This document shows positions 55,565 through 63,188 of a DNA stretch of 64,000 bases, one piece after another. Under the pieces are notes generated by a model. That model searched no databases and was not told the origin of the DNA. It saw only the letters and a program-made list of their open reading frames with translations. A program made the translations under genes and the position numbers. The first letter of the stretch is position 1. Each line of letters begins with the position of its first letter. Origin of the DNA: Novosphingobium sp. ERN07 (GTDB taxonomy: Bacteria; Pseudomonadota; Alphaproteobacteria; Sphingomonadales; Sphingomonadaceae); contig NZ_JABAID010000012.1 in the NCBI RefSeq assembly GCF_012641335.1, positions 1 to 64,000 of the forward strand, written 5' to 3'.

Positions 55565-55655
55565 CACTTCTCCCAAACTTGTCATTGAGGCTTTGACGGC
55601 CTTCTCATCGCAAGGCATACTCTACCAAATGTTATAAATAAAGGGGAGAGAACGC

Positions 55656-56045
55656 ATGGCGCGGACCGCGCAGGAACAGGCCAATCACGATCTGGTGCTG
55701 GAGATGAATCGCAACGTCCTGATCGCGATGGATAGCAGCGCGGTGGACCGGTACATCGCGCCCGGTTACGTCCAGCATTCCTCCTTGGCCGAACCTTCTG
55801 TAGCAGCTTTGAAGGGCTTTCTGGATCGCGTGCGCGCGGAATCGCCCGATGCCACGCAGACCATCCACCGCAGCTTCGTCGATGGCGATCACGTGATTAC
55901 CCATACGCAAGTAGTGCGCTGGCCGGGCGATGCTGGCCTCGCCGTGGTCGACATCTTCCGCGTGGAAGACGGCCTGATTGTAGAACACTGGGACGTGATT
56001 CAGGACGTGCCGGAAAACCCGGTAAACCCCAACAGCATGTTTTGA
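55656..56045 (+). CDS. SnoaL-like (NTF2-fold) protein
   Basis: This 129-residue protein is of the SnoaL/DUF4440-like group. It has an N-terminal amphipathic helix, YIAPGYVQHSSLAEPS, THTQVVRWPGDAGLAVVDIFRVEDGLIVEHWDVIQ, and the PNSMF end typical of the family. GGGGAGAG lies upstream. It is first in a plus-strand operon with a second SnoaL-like gene and an SDR, divergent from the two-domain NTF2 gene. The substrate is unknown. Confidence 0.85.
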   Translation: MARTAQEQANHDLVLEMNRNVLIAMDSSAVDRYIAPGYVQHSSLAEPSVAALKGFLDRVRAESPDATQTIHRSFVDGDHVITHTQVVRWPGDAGLAVVDIFRVEDGLIVEHWDVIQDVPENPVNPNSMF

Positions 56046-56058
56046 AGGGAGAGAAACG

Positions 56059-56511
56059 ATGCGCCTTTTCACCACCGCAATCGCCTTCGCGCTGACCGCC
56101 AGCGCAGCGCAGGCCGAGGAATGCAAGCTGACGCCGAAAGAGGTCGTCAGCCAGTTCATGGACGAGTTCTACATGCAGAAGAAGGTGCGCTCCTCCTTCG
56201 AAAAGTGGGTCGATCCCGGCTATATCCAGCACAACCCCTTTGCAGCCACCGGGCGCGATGCGGCGATTGCCTTTCTCGAACCGTTCGTGGCGAACAACCC
56301 TACGCAGAAAACCAAGATCCACCGGATCATCGCTGACGGCAACCTCGTCGCCGTGCATAGCCACGGGTGGAACGAAACGGGTGATGCGGCGGCCAAGCGC
56401 GGGTTTGCCGTGGTCGATATCTTCCGTGTGGAAGGGTGTAAGGTGATGGAGCACTGGGACGTGCTGTCTCCGGTGCCGGAAGCTTCGGCCAACACCAACA
56501 CGATGTTCTGA
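56059..56511 (+). CDS. Exported SnoaL-like protein
   Basis: This 150-residue protein has a signal peptide (MRLFTTAIAFALTASAAQA) and a mature SnoaL-like domain sharing VDIFRVEGCKVMEHWDVLSPVPE and the NTNTMF end with the cytosolic copy 14 bp upstream. The pair looks like a duplication with one copy redirected to the periplasm. GGGAGAG precedes the ATG. Confidence 0.85.
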   Translation: MRLFTTAIAFALTASAAQAEECKLTPKEVVSQFMDEFYMQKKVRSSFEKWVDPGYIQHNPFAATGRDAAIAFLEPFVANNPTQKTKIHRIIADGNLVAVHSHGWNETGDAAAKRGFAVVDIFRVEGCKVMEHWDVLSPVPEASANTNTMF

Positions 56512-56514
56512 CCG

Positions 56515-57258
56515 GTGAAGCGGTTCGACAACACGTGCGTGGCGATCCTTGGCGGCACCGCCGGGATCGGCCTCGCCGCCGCGCGCATGTTCGCAGCTGA
56601 AGGGGCTAAGCTGGCGATCACCGGGCGTAATACCGACGCTCTGCGCGAGATTGCGGAGGAACTGGACGCCATCTGCATCCGCTCTGACATCGGAATCCTG
56701 AACGACACAGAGAACGCCCTGAACGACACCAAGGAGGCTTTAGGCGGCATCGATGTGCTGTTCGTGAACGCTGGCGTGGGCGGTTTTGCGATGGTGCCCG
56801 ACGTCACGCCGGAGTTCTGGGACAATATCCACACGGTCAACTTGCGCGGTGCGTTCTTCGCCATCCAGAAGGCCCTGCCGATGATGCGCGATGGCGGATC
56901 GATCATCATCACCGGCTCCATCGGATCGATGGCGGCCGTGCCCGGCAATGTCGCCTATGCCGCCGCGAAGGCCGGTTTGCGGGCGATGGCGCGCATCGTG
57001 GGCAAGGAACTTCTGCCCCGCCGCATCCGCGTCAACATGGTCAGCCCCGGCCCGACCGACACCGAAATTTTCAAGCGCGATGCCAGCGACGCGGAAATTC
57101 AGGGGATGCGCGACATGCTCTCATCCGTCGTCCCCATCGGGCGCATGGGCACGAGCGAGGAAGTGGCGCGCGCGGTTCTGTTCCTCGCCAGCGAGGAAGC
57201 CAGTTTTATCAATGGAATAGACTTGTGCGTCGATGGCGGCTGCATCGAACTGGGGTAA
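56515..57258 (+). CDS. Short-chain dehydrogenase/reductase
   Basis: This is a 247-residue classical SDR with a GTG start 3 bp after the SnoaL stop. It has the cofactor motif GGTAGIGLAAARM, VNAGVGG, the catalytic Ser in ITGSIGS and YAAAKAG. The C-terminus has the usual INGIDLCVDGG. It is the last gene of the SnoaL operon and probably acts on the same intermediate. Confidence 0.88.
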   Translation: MKRFDNTCVAILGGTAGIGLAAARMFAAEGAKLAITGRNTDALREIAEELDAICIRSDIGILNDTENALNDTKEALGGIDVLFVNAGVGGFAMVPDVTPEFWDNIHTVNLRGAFFAIQKALPMMRDGGSIIITGSIGSMAAVPGNVAYAAAKAGLRAMARIVGKELLPRRIRVNMVSPGPTDTEIFKRDASDAEIQGMRDMLSSVVPIGRMGTSEEVARAVLFLASEEASFINGIDLCVDGGCIELG

Positions 57259-57468
57259 TTACGGCTGCGGCCCTGTCTGCGCGGCGCCGGCCAGCGTGCT
57301 GCCGCTCTTGTCGGGCAGGGTCCAGATGATCAGGTTCATCAGCATGACGCCCGCCAGCGTCAGCATCAACACAGGACGCTTGCGCTCTCCCCGCCGGAAC
57401 AGGAACGCCGCGCCTGCAACAAGGGCGATGGCGGCGAGCATCAGCAGGGAGAGCGCAGTATCGAGCAT
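57259..57468 (-). CDS. Small two-helix membrane protein
   Basis: This 69-residue protein has two hydrophobic segments (LSLLMLAAIALVAGAAFLF and LMLTLAGVMLMNLIIW) separated by RRGERKR. Its stop directly abuts the SDR stop. I do not recognise the family. Confidence 0.65.
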   Translation of the reverse strand: MLDTALSLLMLAAIALVAGAAFLFRRGERKRPVLMLTLAGVMLMNLIIWTLPDKSGSTLAGAAQTGPQP

Positions 57469-57477
57469 CAGGGGCCG

Positions 57478-57837
57478 TTAGCTGCCGAAAATGCCCTTGG
57501 CCATACCGGCAAGGTCGTTCAGCGGATTGCCATCGCCGTCCTTGTCGAGAAAAGCCGTGACCTTGCTCAACGCACCCGGGTTCTGGCCGAGCATCGACGC
57601 AAAGTTGCCCAGTGAGCCTTCTCCGCCGATGTGGCCGACAATTTCCTGCAGCTTCGAGGCATCAAGGCCCGTGTTTGCCGCTGCCGTTTCAATCGTGTCG
57701 CCCTTTGACTGATGGCCGGCCGCCAGTGCCGCAATGGCGTTTTCAGCCATGTCGGGATCGATACCGACCTTGGCCGCGAGGTTCTTCACATCGACGTTTC
57801 CGGCCACCTGGCCAAGGATCGAATCAAACAGGCTCAT
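57478..57837 (-). CDS. DUF937/YidB-like protein
   Basis: This 119-residue soluble protein starts MSLFDSILGQ and continues LAAKVGIDPDMAENAIAALAAG and SLGNFASMLGQNP. It ends with an acidic DKDGDGNPLNDLAGMAKGIFG loop that looks like a calcium-binding motif. The pattern fits DUF937/YidB-type proteins. The start is set at the inner ATG; an upstream extension lacks support. Confidence 0.75.
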   Translation of the reverse strand: MSLFDSILGQVAGNVDVKNLAAKVGIDPDMAENAIAALAAGHQSKGDTIETAAANTGLDASKLQEIVGHIGGEGSLGNFASMLGQNPGALSKVTAFLDKDGDGNPLNDLAGMAKGIFGS

Positions 57838-57921
57838 TGCAGTTCCCTCCAAAGCGGAAGGCTGCAGCTTAGCGGCGACCTGTGCGTTTGCCAGCAAGGG
57901 ATGGGGCCAAACCGGTCCGCT

Positions 57922-58362
57922 TCAGGCCTGCTCGCACAGCGCCTGCAACTGGTCGGCGCAGGCGTTCCAGCCTGCCTCGAAACCCATTTCGGCGTGGTTG
58001 TTCATCGCCTCTTCGGTCCAGTGCCGGGCGCTGGCAGTGTAGCGGGTGCCCTCACCTTCGGGCGCGATTTCCCAGATGCCGATCATGAAGGGGCCGGAAG
58101 GCTGAAAATCAGCCGTCACGGCATCGGTCGTGACAAAGCGCCGCCCTTCTTCCCAGGCCAGAAAAATGCCTTCCTGTGGCATTTCCTCGCCATCAGGACC
58201 GTGCATCACCATCGCGCTACGGCCGCCCGGGCGGCGATCCTGTTCGATCATGGTGATCCACCACGGTTTGGGGCACCACCATTCCTCCTGCCGATTGGCA
58301 AGGACGTCCCACACCTTTTCAGGCGAGGCGGCGATGTAGCGGGTGATCGAAAGCTCGTTCAT
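57922..58362 (-). CDS. SRPBCC/AHSA1-like domain protein
   Basis: This 146-residue START-like protein has ITRYIAASPEKVWDVLANRQEEWW at the start, GGRSAMVMHGPDG, and a C-terminal helix (MNNHAEMGFEAGWNACADQLQAL). The family binds hydrophobic ligands and is often encoded with PhnB-type and DUF1428 genes. AGGA lies 8 nt before the ATG. It is last in the tetR-headed operon. Confidence 0.85.
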   Translation of the reverse strand: MNELSITRYIAASPEKVWDVLANRQEEWWCPKPWWITMIEQDRRPGGRSAMVMHGPDGEEMPQEGIFLAWEEGRRFVTTDAVTADFQPSGPFMIGIWEIAPEGEGTRYTASARHWTEEAMNNHAEMGFEAGWNACADQLQALCEQA

Positions 58363-58381
58363 CTTCAAAAATCCTGTCGGC

Positions 58382-59038
58382 TCAATCGCGATCGGGCGCG
58401 CCAAGCGGGAAGTAGTGGCGGAAGCGGCGTGCATCTTCGACACAGCGCGCAACAGGCGGCATGGCCAGAAGCTGCGCGCGCCATCCGCGCAACCGTGGGC
58501 AATCTTCGGGAATGGGCGTGACCCAATCGGCATAGAACAACGCCGGTGCCGCAGCGCATTCGATCAGGCTAACACTATCGGGCATGGCATAGGTGGCCAG
58601 CCAGCCTTCGATCCAGCGATAGGCCCGCGTTACCCTTTCATCCACCCGCGCCTGCGTTTCCGGCGAGACGGAGCCGGTGCTGATCGCTTCGTCCACACAC
58701 TCCTGCATTGCGTTCATCACGTAGTTGTCAAACACGCGGTCGATCATGCGCGTGCGGATCGCCGCGTCAGGATCGGCAGGTATCAGCGGCGCTGCGCCGG
58801 GGTGGTGCAGCGCAAGATGCTCTATGATCGGGCTGGTTTCGAACACCTCGCGGCTACCATCCACCAACAACGGAAACTTGCCCATCGGGCTGACCTGCTG
58901 GACGCGGGCATAGGCCGTTGCCTGATCCGGGTTTTCCCCATCAAGGCTGTGGAACGTGAAATGCGTGCCGTTGGCATAGAGCGCTATCAGCACTTTCCAC
59001 GTGTAGGACGAGAAGGGGTGACCATAAAGCTCGAGCAT
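58382..59038 (-). CDS. Glutathione S-transferase
   Basis: This 218-residue GST has LYGHPFSSYTWKVLIALYANG, a cis-Pro in MGKFPLL and ETSPIIEHLA as the glutathione site, then a helical domain with YRWIEGWLA. It resembles the short general GSTs more than LigF. The ATG overlaps the upstream PhnB-like stop by one base; a GTG one codon earlier is possible. It is part of the tetR operon. Confidence 0.85.
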   Translation of the reverse strand: MLELYGHPFSSYTWKVLIALYANGTHFTFHSLDGENPDQATAYARVQQVSPMGKFPLLVDGSREVFETSPIIEHLALHHPGAAPLIPADPDAAIRTRMIDRVFDNYVMNAMQECVDEAISTGSVSPETQARVDERVTRAYRWIEGWLATYAMPDSVSLIECAAAPALFYADWVTPIPEDCPRLRGWRAQLLAMPPVARCVEDARRFRHYFPLGAPDRD

Positions 59039-59532
59039 CACCCTTCCCCTCGCATCGCGGCTTCAATGGCAGCATGATCAATCTTGCGCATCGTCATCAT
59101 CGCCGCAAAAACGCGTGCGCGCACGTCAGGATCGCGATCGGCCATGCCGGTCGTCAGCACGCGCGGCGTGATCTGCCAGTTCACGCCCCACTTGTCCTTG
59201 CACCAGCCACACGCGCTTTCCGCCCCGCCATTGCCGACGATGGCATCCCAGTAGCGGTCGGTTTCTTCTTGCGTATCGGTCGCCACCTGAAACGAGAACG
59301 CCTCGGTATGGGGGAACTGCGGGCCGCCGTTCAGCCCGATGCACGGCGCACCCAGCACGGTGAATTGAACCGTCAGCACCGTCCCCGCAGCGCCGCCGGG
59401 AAAGTCACCCGGCGCGCGGTGGATGGCATCAAGGCTGCTGTCGGGAAACGTCGCGGCATAGAAGCGCGCCGCCTCTTCGGCATCGCCATTGTACCAGAGG
59501 CACAAGGTCAGCGGGGGGACTGTCGCGGTCAT
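59038..59532 (-). CDS. PhnB/3-demethylubiquinone-methyltransferase-like VOC protein
   Basis: This 164-residue protein has the PhnB-type VOC pattern: LCLWYNGDAEEAARFYAATFPDS, VLTVQFTVLGAPCIGLNGG and CGWCKDKWGVNWQITPRVL. The family name comes from weak similarity and does not prove methyltransferase activity. It overlaps the next VOC gene by 4 bp. Confidence 0.88.
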   Translation of the reverse strand: MTATVPPLTLCLWYNGDAEEAARFYAATFPDSSLDAIHRAPGDFPGGAAGTVLTVQFTVLGAPCIGLNGGPQFPHTEAFSFQVATDTQEETDRYWDAIVGNGGAESACGWCKDKWGVNWQITPRVLTTGMADRDPDVRARVFAAMMTMRKIDHAAIEAAMRGEG

Positions 59533-60326
59533 GCGTCTTCTCCCTTGGGGCCGACAACGCCGAAGACGGCTCCATCAGGATCGGTGGCGACGATGATCCA
59601 GTCACCGCCAGGCACCTCGTGCGGTCCCATCATGACGGTGCCGCCCGCCGCCTCGATCGCAGATTTTGCCGCAAACGTGGACGGAACCCCGAAATAGACC
59701 AGCCATGACGGTGGCCTTGCCTTATCCATCTGGGGCATGATCGCGCCGAGTACATGCCCATCGAAATCGATGAAGTCGTAGTTGCCCATTTCGCCCATCG
59801 GCATGGAACTGTTGAATTCAAAGCCGAAATGCCGAGCATAAAAGGCCTTCGCTCCTTCTGCATCGCTGGTGGGCAGCTCGTTCCAGCGCACGTGCTGCAC
59901 GCCGTCGGCTTTGAATGCATCGCTCTTTGCATCGGGACGGTCCGCAGGTGGGCGCGGCTGCATCAGGTAGAACGGCGCCCCTTGCGGATCGGTGACCATA
60001 GCAAAGCTGCCCTCGGCAATATCCGTCCGGGGCATCAGCACTTTGCCGCCATCGGCCTGCAAAGCCCCCAAACCGGCATCGATATCGGCAACCGCAAAAT
60101 AGGGCACCCAGACCGGGCGGGCACCGCCTGCCCGCATCTGGTCCGTCAATTGCAACGCACCTCCGGTCGTGCCGCCATCGCTGCGCAGGATCATGCGATA
60201 ATCCATCGGCGATTGCGGATCGGATTTGGAAAGGCGCCAGCCGATGACCTTGCCGTAGAAATCGGAGGCCACCGCGAGATTGCCGGTCATCAGTTCATAC
60301 CAGCAGAATGGAACGGGGCGGCTCAC
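59529..60326 (-). CDS. VOC family protein with two glyoxalase domains
   Basis: This 265-residue protein has two tandem VOC domains: about 5-125 (FCWYELMTGNLAVASDFYGKVIGW, YFAVADIDAGLGALQADGG) and 140-260 (HVRWNELPTSDAEGAKAFYARHFGF, PHEVPGGDWIIVATDPDG). It is similar to the hydroxylase-like CFP30-type proteins of actinobacteria. The 4-bp overlaps on both sides place it in the tetR operon. Confidence 0.88.
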   Translation of the reverse strand: MSRPVPFCWYELMTGNLAVASDFYGKVIGWRLSKSDPQSPMDYRMILRSDGGTTGGALQLTDQMRAGGARPVWVPYFAVADIDAGLGALQADGGKVLMPRTDIAEGSFAMVTDPQGAPFYLMQPRPPADRPDAKSDAFKADGVQHVRWNELPTSDAEGAKAFYARHFGFEFNSSMPMGEMGNYDFIDFDGHVLGAIMPQMDKARPPSWLVYFGVPSTFAAKSAIEAAGGTVMMGPHEVPGGDWIIVATDPDGAVFGVVGPKGEDA

Positions 60327-60688
60327 CGGTCCGCTCCCAGAGAAAGGAACGTGTTGAAACCGCCCACGATCATGCGAGTGCCATCGAACGGCATCTCCAT
60401 CGGCTTGGCCATTTCAGACATCAGTTTTTCCATCGCAGCATGAGCCGCATCGCGGCGCGCCTTGTCCGGCCATTCGGCCCAGCTGAACACGATGACCTCG
60501 TCGGCGGTTGCCTCGGTAGCGCGATAGAAATCGGTGCGCTTGCCGTGCTTCACATCGTCACCCCAGGCTTCGACCACGCGCAGCGCGCCATGCTCGATCA
60601 TGATCGCGTCAAACTGGCGGGCGACTTCCTCGTACTTCTCACGGTTGGCGGTAGGGACCGCCAGAACGAACCCATCGATATAGGACAT
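60323..60688 (-). CDS. DUF1428 family protein
   Basis: This 121-residue ferredoxin-like fold protein has the DUF1428 start (MSYIDGFVLAVP), GDDVKHGKRTDF, VIFSWAEWPDKARRDAAHAAMEKL and the MPFDGTRMIVGGF end. The function is unknown. It is the first structural gene after tetR (6-bp gap). Confidence 0.92.
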   Translation of the reverse strand: MSYIDGFVLAVPTANREKYEEVARQFDAIMIEHGALRVVEAWGDDVKHGKRTDFYRATEATADEVIVFSWAEWPDKARRDAAHAAMEKLMSEMAKPMEMPFDGTRMIVGGFNTFLSLGADR

Positions 60689-60694
60689 GACAAC

Positions 60695-61345
60695 TTACTC
60701 CTCTCTGGCTTCCCTCCCGAACAACATCGCGAAATAGCGCCGCAAGTGCACAAGCTGCTCGCGTGCAACAGTGGCTGCGCTCTCCTCTGGTTGTGTCTTG
60801 GCCAGCACGAATGCACCCTGAATCACGGCCTGAACATGCCGCGCCAGACTTGCCCCTGTCGTGCCCGAAACGCCGCATCGTGCCACGGCTGCGTCAAGAT
60901 CCGCCTCAAGCGCGCGGGCATTGCCCATGATGCTTGCTTCGGCGGCCACGCGGATGGCGGCGCTGGATCGGAATGCCTCCTGAACCAGTGTGCCGGCAAC
61001 GCAACTGAAGGCTTCGGGCGGCCCACCGATGAGGGCAATGCGCAGATCGAGATAGCCCAGAACGCGGTCCACCGGATCGGGCAAGGCATGGAACGGCGCT
61101 TCAGCAAAGAAGGCGGCAGTGCTGACCGACCAATAGTCTGCCGCCGCCACGCCCAGCGCTTCTTTCGAGGCGAAGTGGTGGAAGAACGCGCCCTTGGTCA
61201 CCCCTGCTTCGGCGCAAAGTTGATCGACCGAAGTCGCCGCAAAACCGTTTGAACGAATCAGCTTTACCGCCGCTTCCAGCAGTTTCTCCCGCGCGGTCAC
61301 CGCCGGGGGGCGAAAGGAGCGATTCGGGATCACTTGAATATGCAT
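60695..61345 (-). CDS. TetR family transcriptional regulator
   Basis: This is a 216-residue regulator. The N-terminal helix-turn-helix (about 38-57, TSVDQLCAEAGVTKGAFFHHF) is typical and the larger ligand-binding domain is variable. A 22-bp palindrome covers its start codon, which suggests it represses itself and the five downstream genes. The natural ligand is unknown; the operon content (GST, glyoxalase-like) suggests an electrophile. The ATG at 61,345 could be replaced by a GTG four codons later. Confidence 0.9.
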   Translation of the reverse strand: MHIQVIPNRSFRPPAVTAREKLLEAAVKLIRSNGFAATSVDQLCAEAGVTKGAFFHHFASKEALGVAAADYWSVSTAAFFAEAPFHALPDPVDRVLGYLDLRIALIGGPPEAFSCVAGTLVQEAFRSSAAIRVAAEASIMGNARALEADLDAAVARCGVSGTTGASLARHVQAVIQGAFVLAKTQPEESAATVAREQLVHLRRYFAMLFGREAREE

Positions 61346-61363
61346 ACCGACCAGTTGGTATGC
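61342..61363. promoter_or_regulatory. Probable TetR operator at the tetR start
   Basis: GCATACC...GGTATGC is a perfect 7-bp outer inverted repeat; over 11 positions per arm 9 match. It overlaps the start codon of tetR, as expected for autorepression. Confidence 0.6.
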
Positions 61364-61421
61364 TGCAAGGGCGGAGCGATGGATCGAGGCGGCGCATGGG
61401 TGTGCCGCCTCTCACCTCACG

Positions 61422-62069
61422 CTACATCGCCATGATCCGCTGCGCGATCGGCGCTTCCTTTTCGGCCACAGCGGCCCACGCCGGACGCGCCGCCACGCGG
61501 TGATACCACGCCGCCGTTTTCGGGCGTGCCTGCGCATCGACCCCGTGGCTGACATAGGCCAGCGTGCGAAACATCGAGGCAACGGCGATATCGCCAATGC
61601 TGATGCTTTCGCCCAGCAGCCAGCCTTCATCGGGAACCACGCTTTCGAACCAGTCGATCCAGCGGGGCAGTTCAGCTTCGCCCTGCAAGGCAATGGCTTC
61701 GTCCCCGCCGACCTTGAGAAGTTTTGGGCCGACAAGGCGGTTGAACAGGATTTTCAGCCCGGTTGCTCCCAGCACCGTATCGGCAAATTCATCCCAGAAC
61801 ACGGCCTTGCCGCGCAGCTTCGGATCATCGGGGATCAGCTTGGGTTCGGGGTACTGCCCATCCAGATAGAAGGCGATGGCCGTCGAATCGGCGAGCGTGA
61901 AGCCTTGGTCATTGATCGCCGGAATCTTGCCAAGTGGGCTGACGCCGAGAAATTCGGGATCGCTGCTTCCGGGTCCGCCGCGTGCCAATTCCCAGGAAAT
62001 TCCCTTTTCCGTAGCGATCACCGCCACCTTGCGGACGAACGGCGAAAGCAGCGCACCGTAGAGCTTCAT
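61422..62069 (-). CDS. Glutathione S-transferase
   Basis: This 215-residue GST has [21 protein letters not shown], a cis-Pro in LGKIPAI and [16 protein letters not shown] as the glutathione motif, then the helical domain with [12 protein letters not shown]. It is a general soluble GST, transcribed alone. It diverges from cobS across 79 bp. Confidence 0.87.
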   Translation of the reverse strand: MKLYGALLSPFVRKVAVIATEKGISWELARGGPGSSDPEFLGVSPLGKIPAINDQGFTLADSTAIAFYLDGQYPEPKLIPDDPKLRGKAVFWDEFADTVLGATGLKILFNRLVGPKLLKVGGDEAIALQGEAELPRWIDWFESVVPDEGWLLGESISIGDIAVASMFRTLAYVSHGVDAQARPKTAAWYHRVAARPAWAAVAEKEAPIAQRIMAM

Positions 62070-62148
62070 CGAAAATCTCCCACTCCATTGGACAGGTTCT
62101 TGGAAACCTTATTGCAGCGCCGCGCCCGCGCGTATAGGCGGGGCGGTG

Positions 62149-63129
62149 ATGAGCGAACTTCCGAACAGCCACGCGACGACGCTGCTCGCCGCGCCCGACA
62201 CGCAAATCGATGTCCGTGAGACTTTCGGCATCGATATCGACATGAAAGTCCCCGCGTTCAGCCGCGCAGACGAGCGCGTGCCCGACGTGGACCCGACCTA
62301 TGTGTTCGATCCCGACACCACGCTGGCGATTCTTGCAGGCTTTGCCTACAACCGCCGCGTGATGGTGCAGGGCTATCACGGCACTGGCAAATCGACGCAC
62401 ATCGAACAGGTTGCGGCACGGCTCAACTGGCCCTGCATCCGCATCAACCTCGATGCGCACATCAGCCGCATCGATCTGGTCGGCCGCGATGCCATCGTTT
62501 TGCGCGATGGCTTACAGGTGACCGAATTCCGTGAAGGCCTGCTGCCGTGGGCGCTGCAGACGCCGACCGCGCTGGTGTTCGACGAATACGATGCGGGCCG
62601 ACCGGACGTGATGTTCGTGATCCAGCGCGTGCTGGAAACCGAAGGCAAGCTGACGCTGCTCGACCAGAACCGCGTGATCCGCCCGAACCCGCACTTCCGC
62701 CTGTTCGCAACGGCCAACACCGTGGGTCTGGGTGATACCAGCGGGCTGTATCACGGCACGCAGGCGATCAACCAGGGCCAGATGGACCGCTGGAACCTCG
62801 TCGTCGCGCTGAACTATCTGGCGCAGGAAACCGAGGTCGAGATCGTCACCAAGAAGGTGCCGGATCTGAACCCGCAGACCGTAGCCGACATGGTGCGCGT
62901 GGCCAACCTCACGCGGCAGGGCTTCATCAACGGCGATATCTCCACCGTGATGAGCCCGCGCACGGTCATTTCGTGGGCGCAGAACAGCCAGATCTTCAAC
63001 GATGTGGGCTTCGCCTTCCGCCTTTCGTTCCTGAACAAATGCGACGAGACGGAGCGCGTGCTGGTGGCGGAATACTACCAGCGGGTGTTCGGCAAGGACT
63101 TGCCCGAAAGCGTCGCGCACCGGGGGTAA
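62149..63129 (+). CDS. cobS: CobS-type AAA+ ATPase (cobaltochelatase subunit family)
   Basis: CobS is the AAA+ motor that works with CobT and CobN to insert cobalt in aerobic cobalamin synthesis. The 326-residue protein has the Walker [14 protein letters not shown] near residue 80, the Walker B VFDEYDAG, a sensor-1 FATANTVG, and the whole CobS length. The ATG is one codon after a GTG. Only a terminator and an unrelated convergent gene follow, so cobT is not adjacent. It may serve a CobT gene elsewhere, or a different partner as a MoxR-like ATPase. Confidence 0.9.
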   Translation: MSELPNSHATTLLAAPDTQIDVRETFGIDIDMKVPAFSRADERVPDVDPTYVFDPDTTLAILAGFAYNRRVMVQGYHGTGKSTHIEQVAARLNWPCIRINLDAHISRIDLVGRDAIVLRDGLQVTEFREGLLPWALQTPTALVFDEYDAGRPDVMFVIQRVLETEGKLTLLDQNRVIRPNPHFRLFATANTVGLGDTSGLYHGTQAINQGQMDRWNLVVALNYLAQETEVEIVTKKVPDLNPQTVADMVRVANLTRQGFINGDISTVMSPRTVISWAQNSQIFNDVGFAFRLSFLNKCDETERVLVAEYYQRVFGKDLPESVAHRG

Positions 63130-63149
63130 GCCCCTCAGGCGCTGAAATT

Positions 63150-63182
63150 GAAAAGGCCCCCGCAATTGCGAGGGCCTTTTTC
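63150..63182. terminator. Bidirectional terminator
   Basis: AAAAGGCCCCCGC and GCGAGGGCCTTTTT pair around AATT, with A and T runs on both sides. It is placed between the convergent cobS and dehydrogenase genes. Confidence 0.85.
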
Positions 63183-63188
63183 GTTGGA

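Noticed and set aside
59038-59532. Annotating the PhnB-like protein as a ubiquinone methyltransferase
   Set aside because: It has a VOC fold without a SAM-binding motif; the old family name is misleading.
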